A stretch of 64,000 nt of DNA from Chitinophagaceae bacterium (lineage in GTDB: Bacteria > Bacteroidota > Bacteroidia > Chitinophagales > Chitinophagaceae), in the NCBI GenBank assembly GCA_016786885.1, contig JAEUVO010000008.1, positions 1 through 64,000 on the forward strand, read 5' to 3'. Below, in pieces: positions 53,410-62,932 of the stretch. Both the position numbers and the translations under genes were made by a program. Each line of letters opens with the position of its first letter. Position 1 is the stretch's first letter. Under the pieces are notes generated by a model, which was given only the letters and a program-made list of their open reading frames with translations, did no database searches and was not told where the DNA came from.

Positions 53410-54927
53410 ATGCAATTATCTAAAAATGCCATCCGGCAGATTGCAGCAAAACCAGGATTAGATATCCCGGATGAAAAAATATTTGAATTGCCTGAAAAGG
53501 TATTGCAGTTCGGTACGGGTGTTCTGTTAAGGGCCTTGCCGGATTACTTTATTGATAAAGCCAACAAGCAGGGCATTTTCAATGGGAGAATTGTTGTGGT
53601 GAAATCAACTGACAGCGACAGCAGCGCTTTTGATAAGCAGGACGGTTTGTATACGGTTTGTGTCCGTGGTGTGGAAAACGGAACAACGATAGAAGAAAAT
53701 ATTATCAATGCATCTATCAGCAGGGTGATTGGCGCCAGGACTGACTGGAAAAGAATACTGGAATGTGCTCATAACCCGGAGATGAAAATTATTTTCTCCA
53801 ATACCACGGAGGTAGGAATACAATTAGTGCAGGATGATATAACAGCAGAACCCCCTGCTTCTTTCCCCGGTAAGCTGCTCGCTTTTTTACTGGAACGTTT
53901 CAAAGCATTTAACGGAAGCAAAGAAAGCGGAATGGTGATCGTACCAACAGAACTGATCACCGATAATGGTTCAAAGCTGGAGAGCATTGTTTTGGAACTG
54001 GCCCACATTAATAATCTTGATTTCAAATTCATCGAGTGGCTGGAGAATCATAATGTATTCTGTAATTCGCTTGTCGATCGTATTGTTCCCGGCAAACCCA
54101 ATGCAGAAGAAACAAAAAAGATCGAAACAGCTTTGGGCTACCATGATGAATTAATGACCATGAGCGAAGTATTCCGGCTCTGGGCCATTGAAGGTGATGA
54201 AAGGGTGAAAGAAGTATTGTCATTTGGCAAAGTGGATAAAGCGGTTGTCATTGCCCCGGATATTACCCTGTTCAAAGAATTAAAGCTGAGGTTGCTCAAC
54301 GGAACACATACATTCAATTGTGGCACTGCTTTTCTCTGCGGTTTCAATATTACCCGTGAAGCAGTACTGCATCCCGTTTACGGTGCTTTTACCAAAGAAC
54401 TCATGCATCATGAAATAGCCGGGGCTATTCCTTTCACCATAGACGAAAAAGTAAAAACTGATTTCGCCAACAGCACATTCGAACGTTTCTGCAATCCCTT
54501 TATTGATCACCAGTGGCAGAGCATTACCGTTCAATACACTTCCAAAATGAAAATGCGGAATATGCCACTCTTGCAAAGGCATTATGAAGTAAACAGTAAA
54601 GTACCGGTGTACATGGCTACCGGGTTTGCTGCCTATCTCCTGTATATGAAAGCGACCACTAAGACTGGCAATAAGTATTATGGAGATAGAAATGGTACTG
54701 CGTATGAAATAAAAGACGATTCAGCAGAGTATTTTTATAATGCCTGGAAGAATGAAAAAGCAGCAGCTGTAGCAGCTGAAGTGATGAGTAATGAAGAATT
54801 GTGGGATACCGACCTGACCAAACTGCCGGGATTCCTGCAAACAGTACAGGAACAGTTGCAGGATATGATGACAAATGGTGTACTGCAAACTGTTTCGCAG
54901 TTAGAAAATAAAAAGGTGACAGCATAA
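53410..54927 (+). CDS. uxaB: Tagaturonate reductase (altronate oxidoreductase)
   Basis: 505 residues of the mannitol dehydrogenase/UxaB type: EKVLQFGTGVLLRALPDYFI is the dinucleotide-binding start, IIFSNTTEVGIQLV, FVIVPTEL-like VIVPTELITDNG, NVFCNSLVDRIVPGKPN and the catalytic KLRLLNGTHTFNCGTAFLCG. It reduces tagaturonate to altronate with NADH in the cytoplasm. The gene lies two bases after the esterase gene and directly abuts uxaA, so the catabolic genes continue the same operon. Confidence 0.93.
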   Translation: MQLSKNAIRQIAAKPGLDIPDEKIFELPEKVLQFGTGVLLRALPDYFIDKANKQGIFNGRIVVVKSTDSDSSAFDKQDGLYTVCVRGVENGTTIEENIINASISRVIGARTDWKRILECAHNPEMKIIFSNTTEVGIQLVQDDITAEPPASFPGKLLAFLLERFKAFNGSKESGMVIVPTELITDNGSKLESIVLELAHINNLDFKFIEWLENHNVFCNSLVDRIVPGKPNAEETKKIETALGYHDELMTMSEVFRLWAIEGDERVKEVLSFGKVDKAVVIAPDITLFKELKLRLLNGTHTFNCGTAFLCGFNITREAVLHPVYGAFTKELMHHEIAGAIPFTIDEKVKTDFANSTFERFCNPFIDHQWQSITVQYTSKMKMRNMPLLQRHYEVNSKVPVYMATGFAAYLLYMKATTKTGNKYYGDRNGTAYEIKDDSAEYFYNAWKNEKAAAVAAEVMSNEELWDTDLTKLPGFLQTVQEQLQDMMTNGVLQTVSQLENKKVTA

Positions 54928-56565
54928 ATGAAACACAGGGTCCTAAAAGTTCATCCAGGAGATAATGTGATCGTTGCATTAACCAACCTCTCAAAAGGAG
55001 AAACCATTTCTTTTGAGGGGGCAGATTATGTTTTACGGGAAGACATTGCGGCCAAACATAAGTTCTTTATGCAGGATATGAAGGCAGGTGATGAAGTGAT
55101 AATGTATGGTGTGTTAGTTGGAAAAACACAGAAAGATATTGCAAGAGGCAGCCGGATGACAACAGAGAATATCAAACATGCTGCTGAACCGTATGATTAC
55201 AGGAATGCAAAGTTTGAATGGCAGGCACCGGATGTTTCTAAATTTAAAGGAAGAACGTTCAACGGCTATCACAGAGCAGACGGAAGAGTGGGCACCGCCA
55301 ATTACTGGCTGTTCATTCCCACTGTTTTTTGTGAAAACAGAAATTTAGACGTTATCCGGGAAGCTATGCATAATGAACTGGGTTATGCCGTGACGGACAA
55401 GTACAAACAATACACTCAACACTTACTGAATGCATACAAAAATGGAGAACAGTTATACAACGTTAACCTCTCCCCTTCTTCCAATGGTCATCACCGGCCA
55501 TTTAAGAATGTGGATGGTATAAAATTTTTGAATCACCAGGGTGGATGTGGTGGTATACGACAGGATGCAGCAATACTCAGTAAATTATTAGCTGCGTATG
55601 CAGATCATCCAAATGTGGGCGGCGTAACAGTGCTGAGCCTGGGTTGTCAAAATTTACAGACACAGGATTTTCTGAATGACCTGAAAGCACATAATCCCAA
55701 TTTCGATAAACCATTGTTCATTTTTGAACAACAACAATCGCAAAGTGAAGAGCAACTGATCGCTGATGCAATAAGAAAAACATTTGAAGGGTTAATTGAA
55801 ATAAATAAGCTGGAAAGACAACCTGCTTCTCTAGATAAACTATGTATCGGCGTAAAATGCGGCGGTAGTGATGGATTCAGTGGTATCTCAGCCAATCCTT
55901 CTGTGGGATATTGCTCAGATCTTGTCGTTACGCTGGGAGGTAAAGTTTTACTGGCAGAATTTCCTGAGTTATGCGGAGTGGAACAGGAACTTGTTGACCG
56001 CTCCGTAAACGAAGCAACTGCCCGCAAGTTCATGAAGCTGATGAAAAGTTATGATGAGATCGTTACCAATGCAGGCTCCAGCTTTTCCATGAACCCTTCA
56101 CCTGGAAATATTAAAGACGGATTGATCACCGATGCAATTAAAAGTGCAGGTGCAGCAAAAAAAGGTGGTACCTCTCCGGTAGTGGATGTATTAGATTATA
56201 CAGAACCTGCTACAAAGCCGGGTTTGAGTTTGGTTTGCACACCGGGTAATGATGTGGAAGCCACAACAGGTAAAGCTGCCAGTGGAGCTACTCTCATTTT
56301 GTTTACCACCGGTTTAGGAACACCCACCGGTAATCCTGTTTGTCCTACCATCAAAGTATCGACAAACAGCAATTTGACTAAAAGGATGAATGATATTATA
56401 GATATTGACTGCGGCCCGGTGATCGAAGGCGAAAAGACAATTCAGCAAATGGGTGAAGATATTTTAGAATACTGTATCAAAGCCGCAAGCGGAGAAGTAA
56501 TACCTAAAGCAGTTCAATTGAACCAGGATGATTTTATTCCATGGAAAAGAGGTGTATCATTATAA
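54928..56565 (+). CDS. uxaA: Altronate dehydratase
   Basis: 545 residues, full length for UxaA. The N-terminal SAF domain (VLKVHPGDNVIVALTNLSKG, DEVIMYGVLVGKTQKDIARG) is followed by the main dehydratase domain (GYHRADGRVGTANYWLFIPT, HQGGCGGIRQDAAILSKLLA, CIGVKCGGSDGFSGISANPS, CTPGNDVEATTGKAASGATL). Cysteines in HQGGCGG and GVKCGGSD region probably hold the metal. It converts altronate to 2-keto-3-deoxygluconate. It starts right after the uxaB stop codon. Confidence 0.95.
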   Translation: MKHRVLKVHPGDNVIVALTNLSKGETISFEGADYVLREDIAAKHKFFMQDMKAGDEVIMYGVLVGKTQKDIARGSRMTTENIKHAAEPYDYRNAKFEWQAPDVSKFKGRTFNGYHRADGRVGTANYWLFIPTVFCENRNLDVIREAMHNELGYAVTDKYKQYTQHLLNAYKNGEQLYNVNLSPSSNGHHRPFKNVDGIKFLNHQGGCGGIRQDAAILSKLLAAYADHPNVGGVTVLSLGCQNLQTQDFLNDLKAHNPNFDKPLFIFEQQQSQSEEQLIADAIRKTFEGLIEINKLERQPASLDKLCIGVKCGGSDGFSGISANPSVGYCSDLVVTLGGKVLLAEFPELCGVEQELVDRSVNEATARKFMKLMKSYDEIVTNAGSSFSMNPSPGNIKDGLITDAIKSAGAAKKGGTSPVVDVLDYTEPATKPGLSLVCTPGNDVEATTGKAASGATLILFTTGLGTPTGNPVCPTIKVSTNSNLTKRMNDIIDIDCGPVIEGEKTIQQMGEDILEYCIKAASGEVIPKAVQLNQDDFIPWKRGVSL

Positions 56566-56575
56566 ATTTTGAAAG

Positions 56576-58018
56576 ATGAAAAAGTTTTTGGACGAAAATT
56601 TTCTGCTGTCTAATGCAACAGCTCAACGCCTGTATCATGAGTATGCCAAAGACATGCCCATTTTTGATTATCACAATCACCTGCCCCCAAATGAAGTGGC
56701 AGAAGATAAAAACTTTGAGAACATCACCCGGGTATGGCTGAATGGCGACCATTACAAATGGAGAGCTATGCGAACCAATGGCGTTGAAGAAGCATACATA
56801 ACCGGTGACAAAACCGATTGGGAAAAATTCAGAGCCTGGGCAGCTACCGTTCCTTATACATTAAGAAATCCACTGTATCACTGGACACACCTGGAACTAC
56901 AACGATACTTCGGCATCAATGATATTCTGAATGCAGATACCGCAAGGAAAGTGTACGATGAAACTTCTGCTTTGCTGCAAACAAAAGAATACAGCGTTAG
57001 GGGCTTACTGGAAAAAATGAATGTAAAACTTATTTGCACTACAGATGACCCGGCAGATAACCTGCAGTATCACCAGCAGATTAAGAAAGATAACTGGTCA
57101 ACAAAAGTGTTGCCGGCATTCCGTCCGGATAAAGCAATGAATGTGGATGATGTAAACACCTTCAACAACTACCTGACGGGTTTTGAGAAAGCTGCTGATG
57201 TTTCTATCAGTACTTATAATGATTATCTCGCTGCATTAAAAAAGCGTCATGATTTCTTTGTCAACAATCAGTGCAGTGTAAGTGATCATGGCCTCGAAGA
57301 AATTTATGCAGAAGATTATACGGCCACCGAGATCGCCGGCATTTTTGCCAAAATAAGAAGCGGCGGCGCTTTATCTCTGGAAGAAAACAGGAAATTCAAA
57401 TCAGCCATGCTGGTTACGTTTGCTGAGTGGGATCATGAAAAAGGTTTTGTGCAACAATACCATCTCGGTGCACTAAGAAATAATAACAGCCGTATGCTGA
57501 AACAACTCGGTCCGGATACCGGCTGGGACAGTATCGGCGATTTCTCACAGGCAAAAGCATTGGCTAAGTTTCTGAATCGTTTAGACACAAATAACACACT
57601 GGCCAAAACAATTATTTATAACCTGAACCCTGCCGACAACGAACTGTTCGCCACTATGATCGGCAACTTTAATGATGGTACCGCAGCCGGTAAGGTACAA
57701 TGGGGTTCTGCGTGGTGGTTCCTCGACCAGAAAGACGGTATGACCAAACAGATCAATGCACTGAGCAATATGGGGCTGCTGAGCAAGTTTGTTGGCATGT
57801 TGACAGACAGTCGCAGTTTCCTTTCCTTTCCCCGTCATGAATATTTCAGAAGATTGCTTTGTAACATGTTTGGTGAAGAAGTGGAAAATGGTGAACTGCC
57901 CGACGATATCGAATGGATCGGTAAAGTGATACAGGATATTTGTTTTAACAATGCAAAAAATTATTTCAACTGGCAGTTAGATGAAAAAACAACTGTTATA
58001 AAAAATGAAATTGTATAA
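56576..58018 (+). CDS. uxaC: Glucuronate/galacturonate isomerase
   Basis: 480 residues. The amidohydrolase-like fold begins with MPIFDYHNHLPPNEVAED (HxH metal motif). Later are NITRVWLNGDHYKWRAMRTN, LICTTDDPADNLQYHQ, SDHGLEEI, and DQKDGMTKQINALSNMGLLS, FVGMLTDSRSFLSFPRHEYF. It converts galacturonate to tagaturonate (and glucuronate to fructuronate), the first cytoplasmic step. It lies ten bases after uxaA. The third operator-like site follows it. Confidence 0.95.
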   Translation: MKKFLDENFLLSNATAQRLYHEYAKDMPIFDYHNHLPPNEVAEDKNFENITRVWLNGDHYKWRAMRTNGVEEAYITGDKTDWEKFRAWAATVPYTLRNPLYHWTHLELQRYFGINDILNADTARKVYDETSALLQTKEYSVRGLLEKMNVKLICTTDDPADNLQYHQQIKKDNWSTKVLPAFRPDKAMNVDDVNTFNNYLTGFEKAADVSISTYNDYLAALKKRHDFFVNNQCSVSDHGLEEIYAEDYTATEIAGIFAKIRSGGALSLEENRKFKSAMLVTFAEWDHEKGFVQQYHLGALRNNNSRMLKQLGPDTGWDSIGDFSQAKALAKFLNRLDTNNTLAKTIIYNLNPADNELFATMIGNFNDGTAAGKVQWGSAWWFLDQKDGMTKQINALSNMGLLSKFVGMLTDSRSFLSFPRHEYFRRLLCNMFGEEVENGELPDDIEWIGKVIQDICFNNAKNYFNWQLDEKTTVIKNEIV

Positions 58019-58030
58019 AAGATAATAGCC

Positions 58031-58050
58031 GGTATCGTTACCTGTAAAAG
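58031..58050. promoter_or_regulatory. LacI-type operator 3 (before kdgK) with overlapping hairpin
   Basis: GGTATCGTTACCTGTAAAAG matches the left half of operator 1 at 11 of 12 positions (G-TATCGTTACC) and less well on the right. CCTGTAAAA (58041-58049) also pairs with TTTTACAGG (58070-58078). It lies about 80 bases before kdgK and may give that gene its own regulated promoter. Confidence 0.45.
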
Positions 58051-58130
58051 AACAGAACATATCTCTTTTTTTTACAGGAGCAAGAAGTATCTTTCAATTA
58101 ATAATATATTAAAGCTTAAATAACAATATC

Positions 58131-59156
58131 ATGTCAAAGAAAGTAGTAACACTGGGAGAGATCATGCTGCGTTTATCCACTCCCGATTTCAAACGTTTTG
58201 TACAGGCCGATACATTTGATATAACATATGGTGGCGGCGAAGCCAATGTATCTGCTGCATTATGTAATTATGGATTGAACGGAACCTTCGTAACCAAAGT
58301 GCCCAATAATCCAATCGGTCAGTCAGCTATCAATCACCTGCGCCGTTATGGAGTAGACACACAGTTTATCGCAAGGGGTGGCGACCGTTTAGGAATTTAT
58401 TTCCTTGAGACCGGCGCTTCCATGCGGGCTTCACAGGTGGTGTATGACCGTGCCGGTGCTTCTATTGCTGATGTGGATGCCAGCGAATTTGATTTTGATA
58501 AAATATTAGACGGTGCTTCCTGGTTTCATACAACAGGTATCACCCCGGCCCTGAGTGATAAAGCCGCTGCATTAACAGAAGCAGCATTAAAAGCTGCTAA
58601 AGCAAAGGGTATCACCACCAGTATTGATCTTAACTACAGAAAAAAATTGTGGAGCAAAGAAAAAGCGCAAAAAGTTATGACACATCTCTGCCAGTGGGTG
58701 GATGTATGTATCGGTAATGAAGAAGATGCCGAAACAACACTTGGTTTTAAACCAGGCAATACTGATGTAACCAAAGGTGAACTACACCTCGATGGCTTCC
58801 AGGATATCATGAAACAGATGGTGGCGAAGTTCGGCTTTAAATATGTTGCATCATCGCTCAGAGAAAGTTATAGTGCCAGCGACAACGGATGGAGTGCCCT
58901 GGTATATGATGGCAAAGATTTCTATCATACCAAAAAATATAATGTCCGCATTGTGGACCGTGTAGGTAGTGGTGATTCATTTGCAAGTGGCCTGATCTAC
59001 GGTTTGGTAACCGGCATGCCAATGAATGATGCAGCAGAGTTCGGCGTGGCAGCTTCTGCATTGAAGCACACTATCCCCGGCGATCTGAACCATGCCACAT
59101 TAAGTGAAGTGAAGGATTTGATGAAGGGTGATGGCAGCGGAAGGGTACAGCGGTAA
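58131..59156 (+). CDS. kdgK: 2-keto-3-deoxygluconate kinase
   Basis: 341 residues of the PfkB carbohydrate kinase family. It starts KKVVTLGEIMLRLSTPDFKR, with the sugar-binding GGGEANVSAALCNYG and the C-terminal DRVGSGDSFASGLIYGLV signature carrying the catalytic Asp and anion hole. It phosphorylates KDG to KDPG in the cytoplasm. The gene is separated from uxaC by 112 bases that hold the third operator-like site. Confidence 0.92.
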   Translation: MSKKVVTLGEIMLRLSTPDFKRFVQADTFDITYGGGEANVSAALCNYGLNGTFVTKVPNNPIGQSAINHLRRYGVDTQFIARGGDRLGIYFLETGASMRASQVVYDRAGASIADVDASEFDFDKILDGASWFHTTGITPALSDKAAALTEAALKAAKAKGITTSIDLNYRKKLWSKEKAQKVMTHLCQWVDVCIGNEEDAETTLGFKPGNTDVTKGELHLDGFQDIMKQMVAKFGFKYVASSLRESYSASDNGWSALVYDGKDFYHTKKYNVRIVDRVGSGDSFASGLIYGLVTGMPMNDAAEFGVAASALKHTIPGDLNHATLSEVKDLMKGDGSGRVQR

Positions 59157-59166
59157 GGTTGCCCCT

Positions 59167-59183
59167 GTCCCCTAAAGGGGGAC
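59167..59183. repeat. Short palindromic repeat after kdgK
   Basis: GTCCCC-TAAA-GGGGGAC, directly followed by TTAGGTC. Such C-rich/G-rich hairpins look like interspersed palindromic units of Bacteroidota genomes; it lies 10 bases past the kdgK stop. Confidence 0.5.
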
Positions 59184-59227
59184 TTAGGTCAATGACTCAT
59201 TTGATTTAGTATAAATCCTTAACAAAT

Positions 59228-59677
59228 ATGATTGTTGATACAATACAGAATGCTGGTAAATATTTTTCAGTTCATCCGCTATTCGAAAAAGCATTTGAAT
59301 ACATCAATTCAACTGATCTGATAAATGCAGCAGATGGCAAATCAGATATTACGGAAGGATTAAAAGCTATTTTTTCCAATAAACCCGGTATGACTGCTGA
59401 AGCATCTGTTGCTAAGTTTGAATGTCATAACAAACATATCGACATCCAGCTTTGTATCAATGGTGTGGAAACCATCGGGTGGAAACCAAGAGAAAAATGT
59501 GTAACAGCAAACGGCAGTTACAACGAAGAAAAGGATGTTCAGTTGTATAATGAACAGCCTGATATGTATTTTAATTTGACTAGCGGTCAGTTTGCTATCT
59601 TCTTTCCGGAAGATGTGCATGCACCGATGATCGGCGAAGGGCAGATAAAAAAATTAGTGATCAAAGTTTCACTTTGA
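59228..59677 (+). CDS. YhcH/YjgK/YiaL-family protein
   Basis: 149 residues. The cupin-like fold has KFECHNKHIDIQLCINGVET, ATGWKPR-type IGWKPREKC and LTSGQFAIFFPEDVHAPMIG (metal-binding His in DVHAP). The family sits in sialic acid and uronate operons and is thought to act as a sugar or sugar-acid epimerase or anomerase. Here it lies between KDG kinase and KDPG aldolase, suggesting handling of a keto-deoxy sugar acid. Confidence 0.88.
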   Translation: MIVDTIQNAGKYFSVHPLFEKAFEYINSTDLINAADGKSDITEGLKAIFSNKPGMTAEASVAKFECHNKHIDIQLCINGVETIGWKPREKCVTANGSYNEEKDVQLYNEQPDMYFNLTSGQFAIFFPEDVHAPMIGEGQIKKLVIKVSL

Positions 59678-59684
59678 TGATTTG

Positions 59685-59702
59685 CCCGGGATTCATCCCG
59701 GG
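59685..59702. repeat. Hairpin CCCGGG-ATTCAT-CCCGGG before eda
   Basis: A perfect six-pair stem with a six-base loop, ending 18 bases before the eda start codon. It may be an interspersed palindrome or affect translation of eda. Confidence 0.55.
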
Positions 59703-59720
59703 AAATTAAAAGAAAACAAT

Positions 59721-60383
59721 ATGAACAATACACAACAGATAACAGACAATATCATTGCACAGGGGATTCTCCCTTTATATTTCAACCCAAGTGAAGAAGT
59801 AAGCCTCGATGTATTAAGAGCCATTTATAAAGCAGGTATCAAAGCAGTAGAATACACAAACCGTGGTGATGCGGCCCTTAGCAATTTTAAAAAGATGGTA
59901 GCATTGCGCAATGCAGAAATGCCGGGCTTATTATTGGGTGTTGGTACCATTAAGAATATGCAGCATGCAACTGATTACCTGGCAGCCGGTGCTGATTTCC
60001 TGGTCAGTCCTGGTTTTGTTCCGGATGTGGCAGCTCATTGTGTGGCCAATGATATTTTTTATGCTCCCGGTTGTATGACACCCACCGAGATCATTGCCGC
60101 AGAAAATGCAGGTATTAAGTTCATCAAGTTATTTCCGGGAAACATGCTCGGCACTGAATTTCTGACCACAATAAAGGATATCTTTCCAAAACTGCTCTTT
60201 ATGCCAACTGGTGGTGTGGACACTACTAAAGAAAGTATTGAAAGCTGGTATAAAGCCGGTGTATGCGCAGTGGGTATGGGCAGCAAGCTCGTCAGCAAAA
60301 AACTGATGGAAGCCAAAGATTATGCAACGATTGAAACAGAAACTAAAAAGGTACTGGAGCTAATTCGCAGTATCAAACCTTAA
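59721..60383 (+). CDS. eda: KDPG aldolase (2-keto-3-deoxy-6-phosphogluconate aldolase)
   Basis: 220 residues from the ATG at 59721; the frame is open upstream to 59682 but crosses a hairpin. The TIM-barrel aldolase features are KAVEYTNRGDAALSNFKKMV (Glu), GVGTIKNMQHATDYLAAGAD, FLVSPGF, GCMTPTEI, and FIKLFPGNMLG with the Schiff-base Lys. It splits KDPG to pyruvate and glyceraldehyde 3-phosphate, the last step of the pathway. Confidence 0.93.
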   Translation: MNNTQQITDNIIAQGILPLYFNPSEEVSLDVLRAIYKAGIKAVEYTNRGDAALSNFKKMVALRNAEMPGLLLGVGTIKNMQHATDYLAAGADFLVSPGFVPDVAAHCVANDIFYAPGCMTPTEIIAAENAGIKFIKLFPGNMLGTEFLTTIKDIFPKLLFMPTGGVDTTKESIESWYKAGVCAVGMGSKLVSKKLMEAKDYATIETETKKVLELIRSIKP

Positions 60384-60408
60384 ATACTTTTTCATGCAGC
60401 AGGGCCAT

Positions 60409-61836
60409 ATGAAAAATAAAATGACCAACTACAGGTGGGTCATTTGTTCCATGTTATTTTTTGCCACTACCATCAATTACCTTGACAGGCAGGTGCTTTC
60501 GCTGACATGGAAAGATTTCATTGTCCCTGAATTTCACTGGGACAATAATGATTACGGCACCATCACTGCTGTTTTTTCCATTGCTTATGCTGTATCCATG
60601 CTGCTGGCCGGTCGCTTTGTGGATTGGATGGATACCAAAAAAGGTTTTCTATGGGCTATCTTCATCTGGTCCATCGGCGCCTGTCTTCATGCCTTTTGCG
60701 GTATTGCTACTTCTGGTATGCTTACCGGTAAATGGCTGGTGAATTTTGAAGGTGCAAGAGAAACCATCGCCACCGTAAGTGATGTGGCCAAAATTACTTC
60801 TATCAGTGTCACCCTCTTTGTTTTTGCCCGCATCATCCTGGCGCTGGGTGAGGCAGGAAATTTTCCTGCAGCTATCAAGGCTACTGCAGAATACTTTCCC
60901 AAAAAAGCAAGGGGATTTGCAACCAGTATTTTTAATGCAGGCGCCACGATCGGTGCATTGGCAGCACCGCTTTCCATCCCTTTTATTGCCAAAGCATACG
61001 GTTGGGAAATGGCTTTTATCATCATCGGTGCATTAGGATTTATATGGATGGGGTTCTGGATATTCATTTATAAAAAGCCGGAAGAACATCCTAAGGTCAA
61101 TGCGCTTGAACTGGAATATATACAACAGGACGATCATATCAGTGGTACAGGAAAAGTTATACAAACAAAGAAAATATCCTTCGGGCAGGCATTCCGGTAT
61201 AAGCAGACATGGGCTTTTGCAGTAGGAAAATTCATGACCGATGGTGTATGGTGGTTCTTTCTGTTCTGGACACCGGCCTACCTCAGTTCTGTATATCACC
61301 TGGATTCCACACAAAGTGCCCCGCAGGTTTTTGTTTTATACCTGATCACTTTGCTGTCCATATTCGGCGGATGGTTACCCACTTATTTTGTGGTGAAGAA
61401 AGGCATGAATCCTTATGCAGGTAGAATGAAAGCCATGCTCATCTTTGCATTCTTTCCATTGCTCACACTGCTGGCACAACCATTAGGACATATTTCTGTC
61501 TGGATCCCTGTCATCATAATTGGTATTGCCGGTGCAGCACACCAGTCATGGTCGGCCAATATCTTTTCAACTATTGGCGATATGTTTCCCAAATCTGCCA
61601 TTGCCACCATCACCGGTATCGGCGGAATGGCGGGCGGCATTGGTTCATTCCTTATCAATAAAGGATCAGGTCTGTTGTTTGACCATGCCGAAAAAACAAA
61701 AATGAAACTCCTGGGTTTTGAAGGAATCGAGTCAGGTTACTTTATCATTTTTACAATATGTGCTGTTGCCTATCTTATTGGCTGGAGTATTATGAAATCT
61801 CTGGTGCCACACTACAAGCCCATTACCGATCTGTAA
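60409..61836 (+). CDS. Hexuronate transporter-like MFS protein
   Basis: About 475 residues; the start is uncertain (ATG at 60394, 60409 or 60421). Twelve hydrophobic helices are visible, with the MFS loop motif GRFVDWMDTKKGF (loop 2-3) and NYLDRQVLSLTWKDFIVPEF near the first helix, typical of the anion:cation symporter group that includes ExuT. A helix-rich region LGEAGNFPAAIKATAEYFPK follows. It probably imports galacturonate or its oligomers across the inner membrane. It is the last gene before a strong terminator. Confidence 0.85.
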   Translation: MKNKMTNYRWVICSMLFFATTINYLDRQVLSLTWKDFIVPEFHWDNNDYGTITAVFSIAYAVSMLLAGRFVDWMDTKKGFLWAIFIWSIGACLHAFCGIATSGMLTGKWLVNFEGARETIATVSDVAKITSISVTLFVFARIILALGEAGNFPAAIKATAEYFPKKARGFATSIFNAGATIGALAAPLSIPFIAKAYGWEMAFIIIGALGFIWMGFWIFIYKKPEEHPKVNALELEYIQQDDHISGTGKVIQTKKISFGQAFRYKQTWAFAVGKFMTDGVWWFFLFWTPAYLSSVYHLDSTQSAPQVFVLYLITLLSIFGGWLPTYFVVKKGMNPYAGRMKAMLIFAFFPLLTLLAQPLGHISVWIPVIIIGIAGAAHQSWSANIFSTIGDMFPKSAIATITGIGGMAGGIGSFLINKGSGLLFDHAEKTKMKLLGFEGIESGYFIIFTICAVAYLIGWSIMKSLVPHYKPITDL

Positions 61837-61864
61837 GGCAGACTTACTAACCCTATATATAGCA

Positions 61865-61892
61865 AACTCTCCACTGGTTGGGGAGTTTTTTT
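61865..61892 (+). terminator. Intrinsic terminator of the pectin locus
   Basis: AACTCTCC pairs with GGGGAGTT (one G-U) around the loop ACTGGTT and is followed by a T run. It lies 29 bases after the transporter stop codon. Confidence 0.9.
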
Positions 61893-61916
61893 GCAAAAAA
61901 GAATATAAATAGAAGT

Positions 61917-62050
61917 TGTATTGTCGCAACTCAACTTGGGTGATAAAAATCTTGCATAAACCTGCTTAAGACAATGAAAATCAAAGCAACAATACAGGGC
62001 GTTAAAAAATATGGAAGGTTCGTATATTCGACAATACATACGTTGTGTGC
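61917..62050. repeat. attC-like element (first, possibly degenerate)
   Basis: TGTATTGTCG (61917-61926) is inverted as CGACAATACA (62029-62038), 102 bases apart, and the element ends with GTTGTGTGC (62042-62050). The end is complementary to GCACACAAC (62714-62722) after the next gene. The layout fits a cassette recombination site. Confidence 0.4.
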
Positions 62051-62077
62051 TATGCTATTGGACAAATCTCGTTAATA

Positions 62078-62689
62078 ATGAAAACACTTTTGACACTGCT
62101 TTTAATTACAACTTTATTTGGTTGCGGACAGACAAAAAATAATTCAACTAAAAGCGAACCTAAAGCTGTTGAACAATTTAATACTTTTGACACAGCCCAA
62201 CATTTACAACCTCTTTTTGACAAAGTAAAGTTTGACACGTTACACGGCTTTGACTTTGGTTGGGCTCTTTTGGAACCTATTAATTTAGCCAAGAGCAGGG
62301 ACGATGATAAAGAGTTATCCAAAAGATTTTCACCTGGACAAAAAGCACTTTACTTTATTTGGTATTTGGACGAGCAAGTAAGAAATGGGGGCTTCCCTCA
62401 ATTTTATTTGAATGGTTATGGCGAATATACCCCACCAATTAAAGAAGGACTAAAGCTAATTGGAGACACTACAATGCTTACTTTAGTTTCAAATGCAGAC
62501 AATGAATATTTAACTCACCAAAAGGAAGTTGACTCATACAAACAAAAGAGTGATTGGCAACCTCTTTATGAACCACCTTATAAATTTGACGACTATGACA
62601 AAGCATACTACTCGTCAAACGAAAATATGATGAAGCTTATTGAAAAATATGCAAGGCAACATCCAGAAGATTTTGTGAAATTCAAATAG
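62078..62689 (+). CDS. DUF4375 lipoprotein
   Basis: 203 residues from the ATG at 62078; an in-frame upstream start at 62045 overlaps the cassette boundary. The lipobox is LFGC (about residue 17, MKTLLTLLLITTLFGCGQTK). The DUF4375 part is FIWYLDEQVRNGGFPQFYLN, with later FDDYDKAYYSSNENMMKLIE. The family has no known function and is common as solitary or cassette genes. It is bracketed by the inverted-repeat elements described here, so it looks like the first gene cassette of an array. Confidence 0.8.
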   Translation: MKTLLTLLLITTLFGCGQTKNNSTKSEPKAVEQFNTFDTAQHLQPLFDKVKFDTLHGFDFGWALLEPINLAKSRDDDKELSKRFSPGQKALYFIWYLDEQVRNGGFPQFYLNGYGEYTPPIKEGLKLIGDTTMLTLVSNADNEYLTHQKEVDSYKQKSDWQPLYEPPYKFDDYDKAYYSSNENMMKLIEKYARQHPEDFVKFK

Positions 62690-62713
62690 CATTCGATGGA
62701 CAAAGAAGCACAA

Positions 62714-62910
62714 GCACACAACATTGGGTTTTATGCAAGTTGGGCATGACAAACAAACATCAGCCAATTGCAAATCCGAGCTGTGGTTCGGGCTGGACGA
62801 ATAAATCTCAACTTTAGTTCTTAAATTCAACTTTAAATTTTCAATCAGCAGCGGTTGTGGGCGGACGAATAACAATTCCCAACCTGCATAAAGCCCTGCC
62901 CGTTAGTGGC
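62714..62910. repeat. attC-like element 2 between two cassettes
   Basis: It begins with GCACACAAC (complement of GTTGTGTGC at 62042-62050, the start of this unit) and ends with GTTAGTGGC (62902-62910). Left arm 62724-62744 and right arm 62878-62898 match as an inverted repeat at 17 of 21 bases. It is longer than most attC sites. Confidence 0.5.
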
Positions 62911-62932
62911 AACTGTAAAGCGACACCCTACA

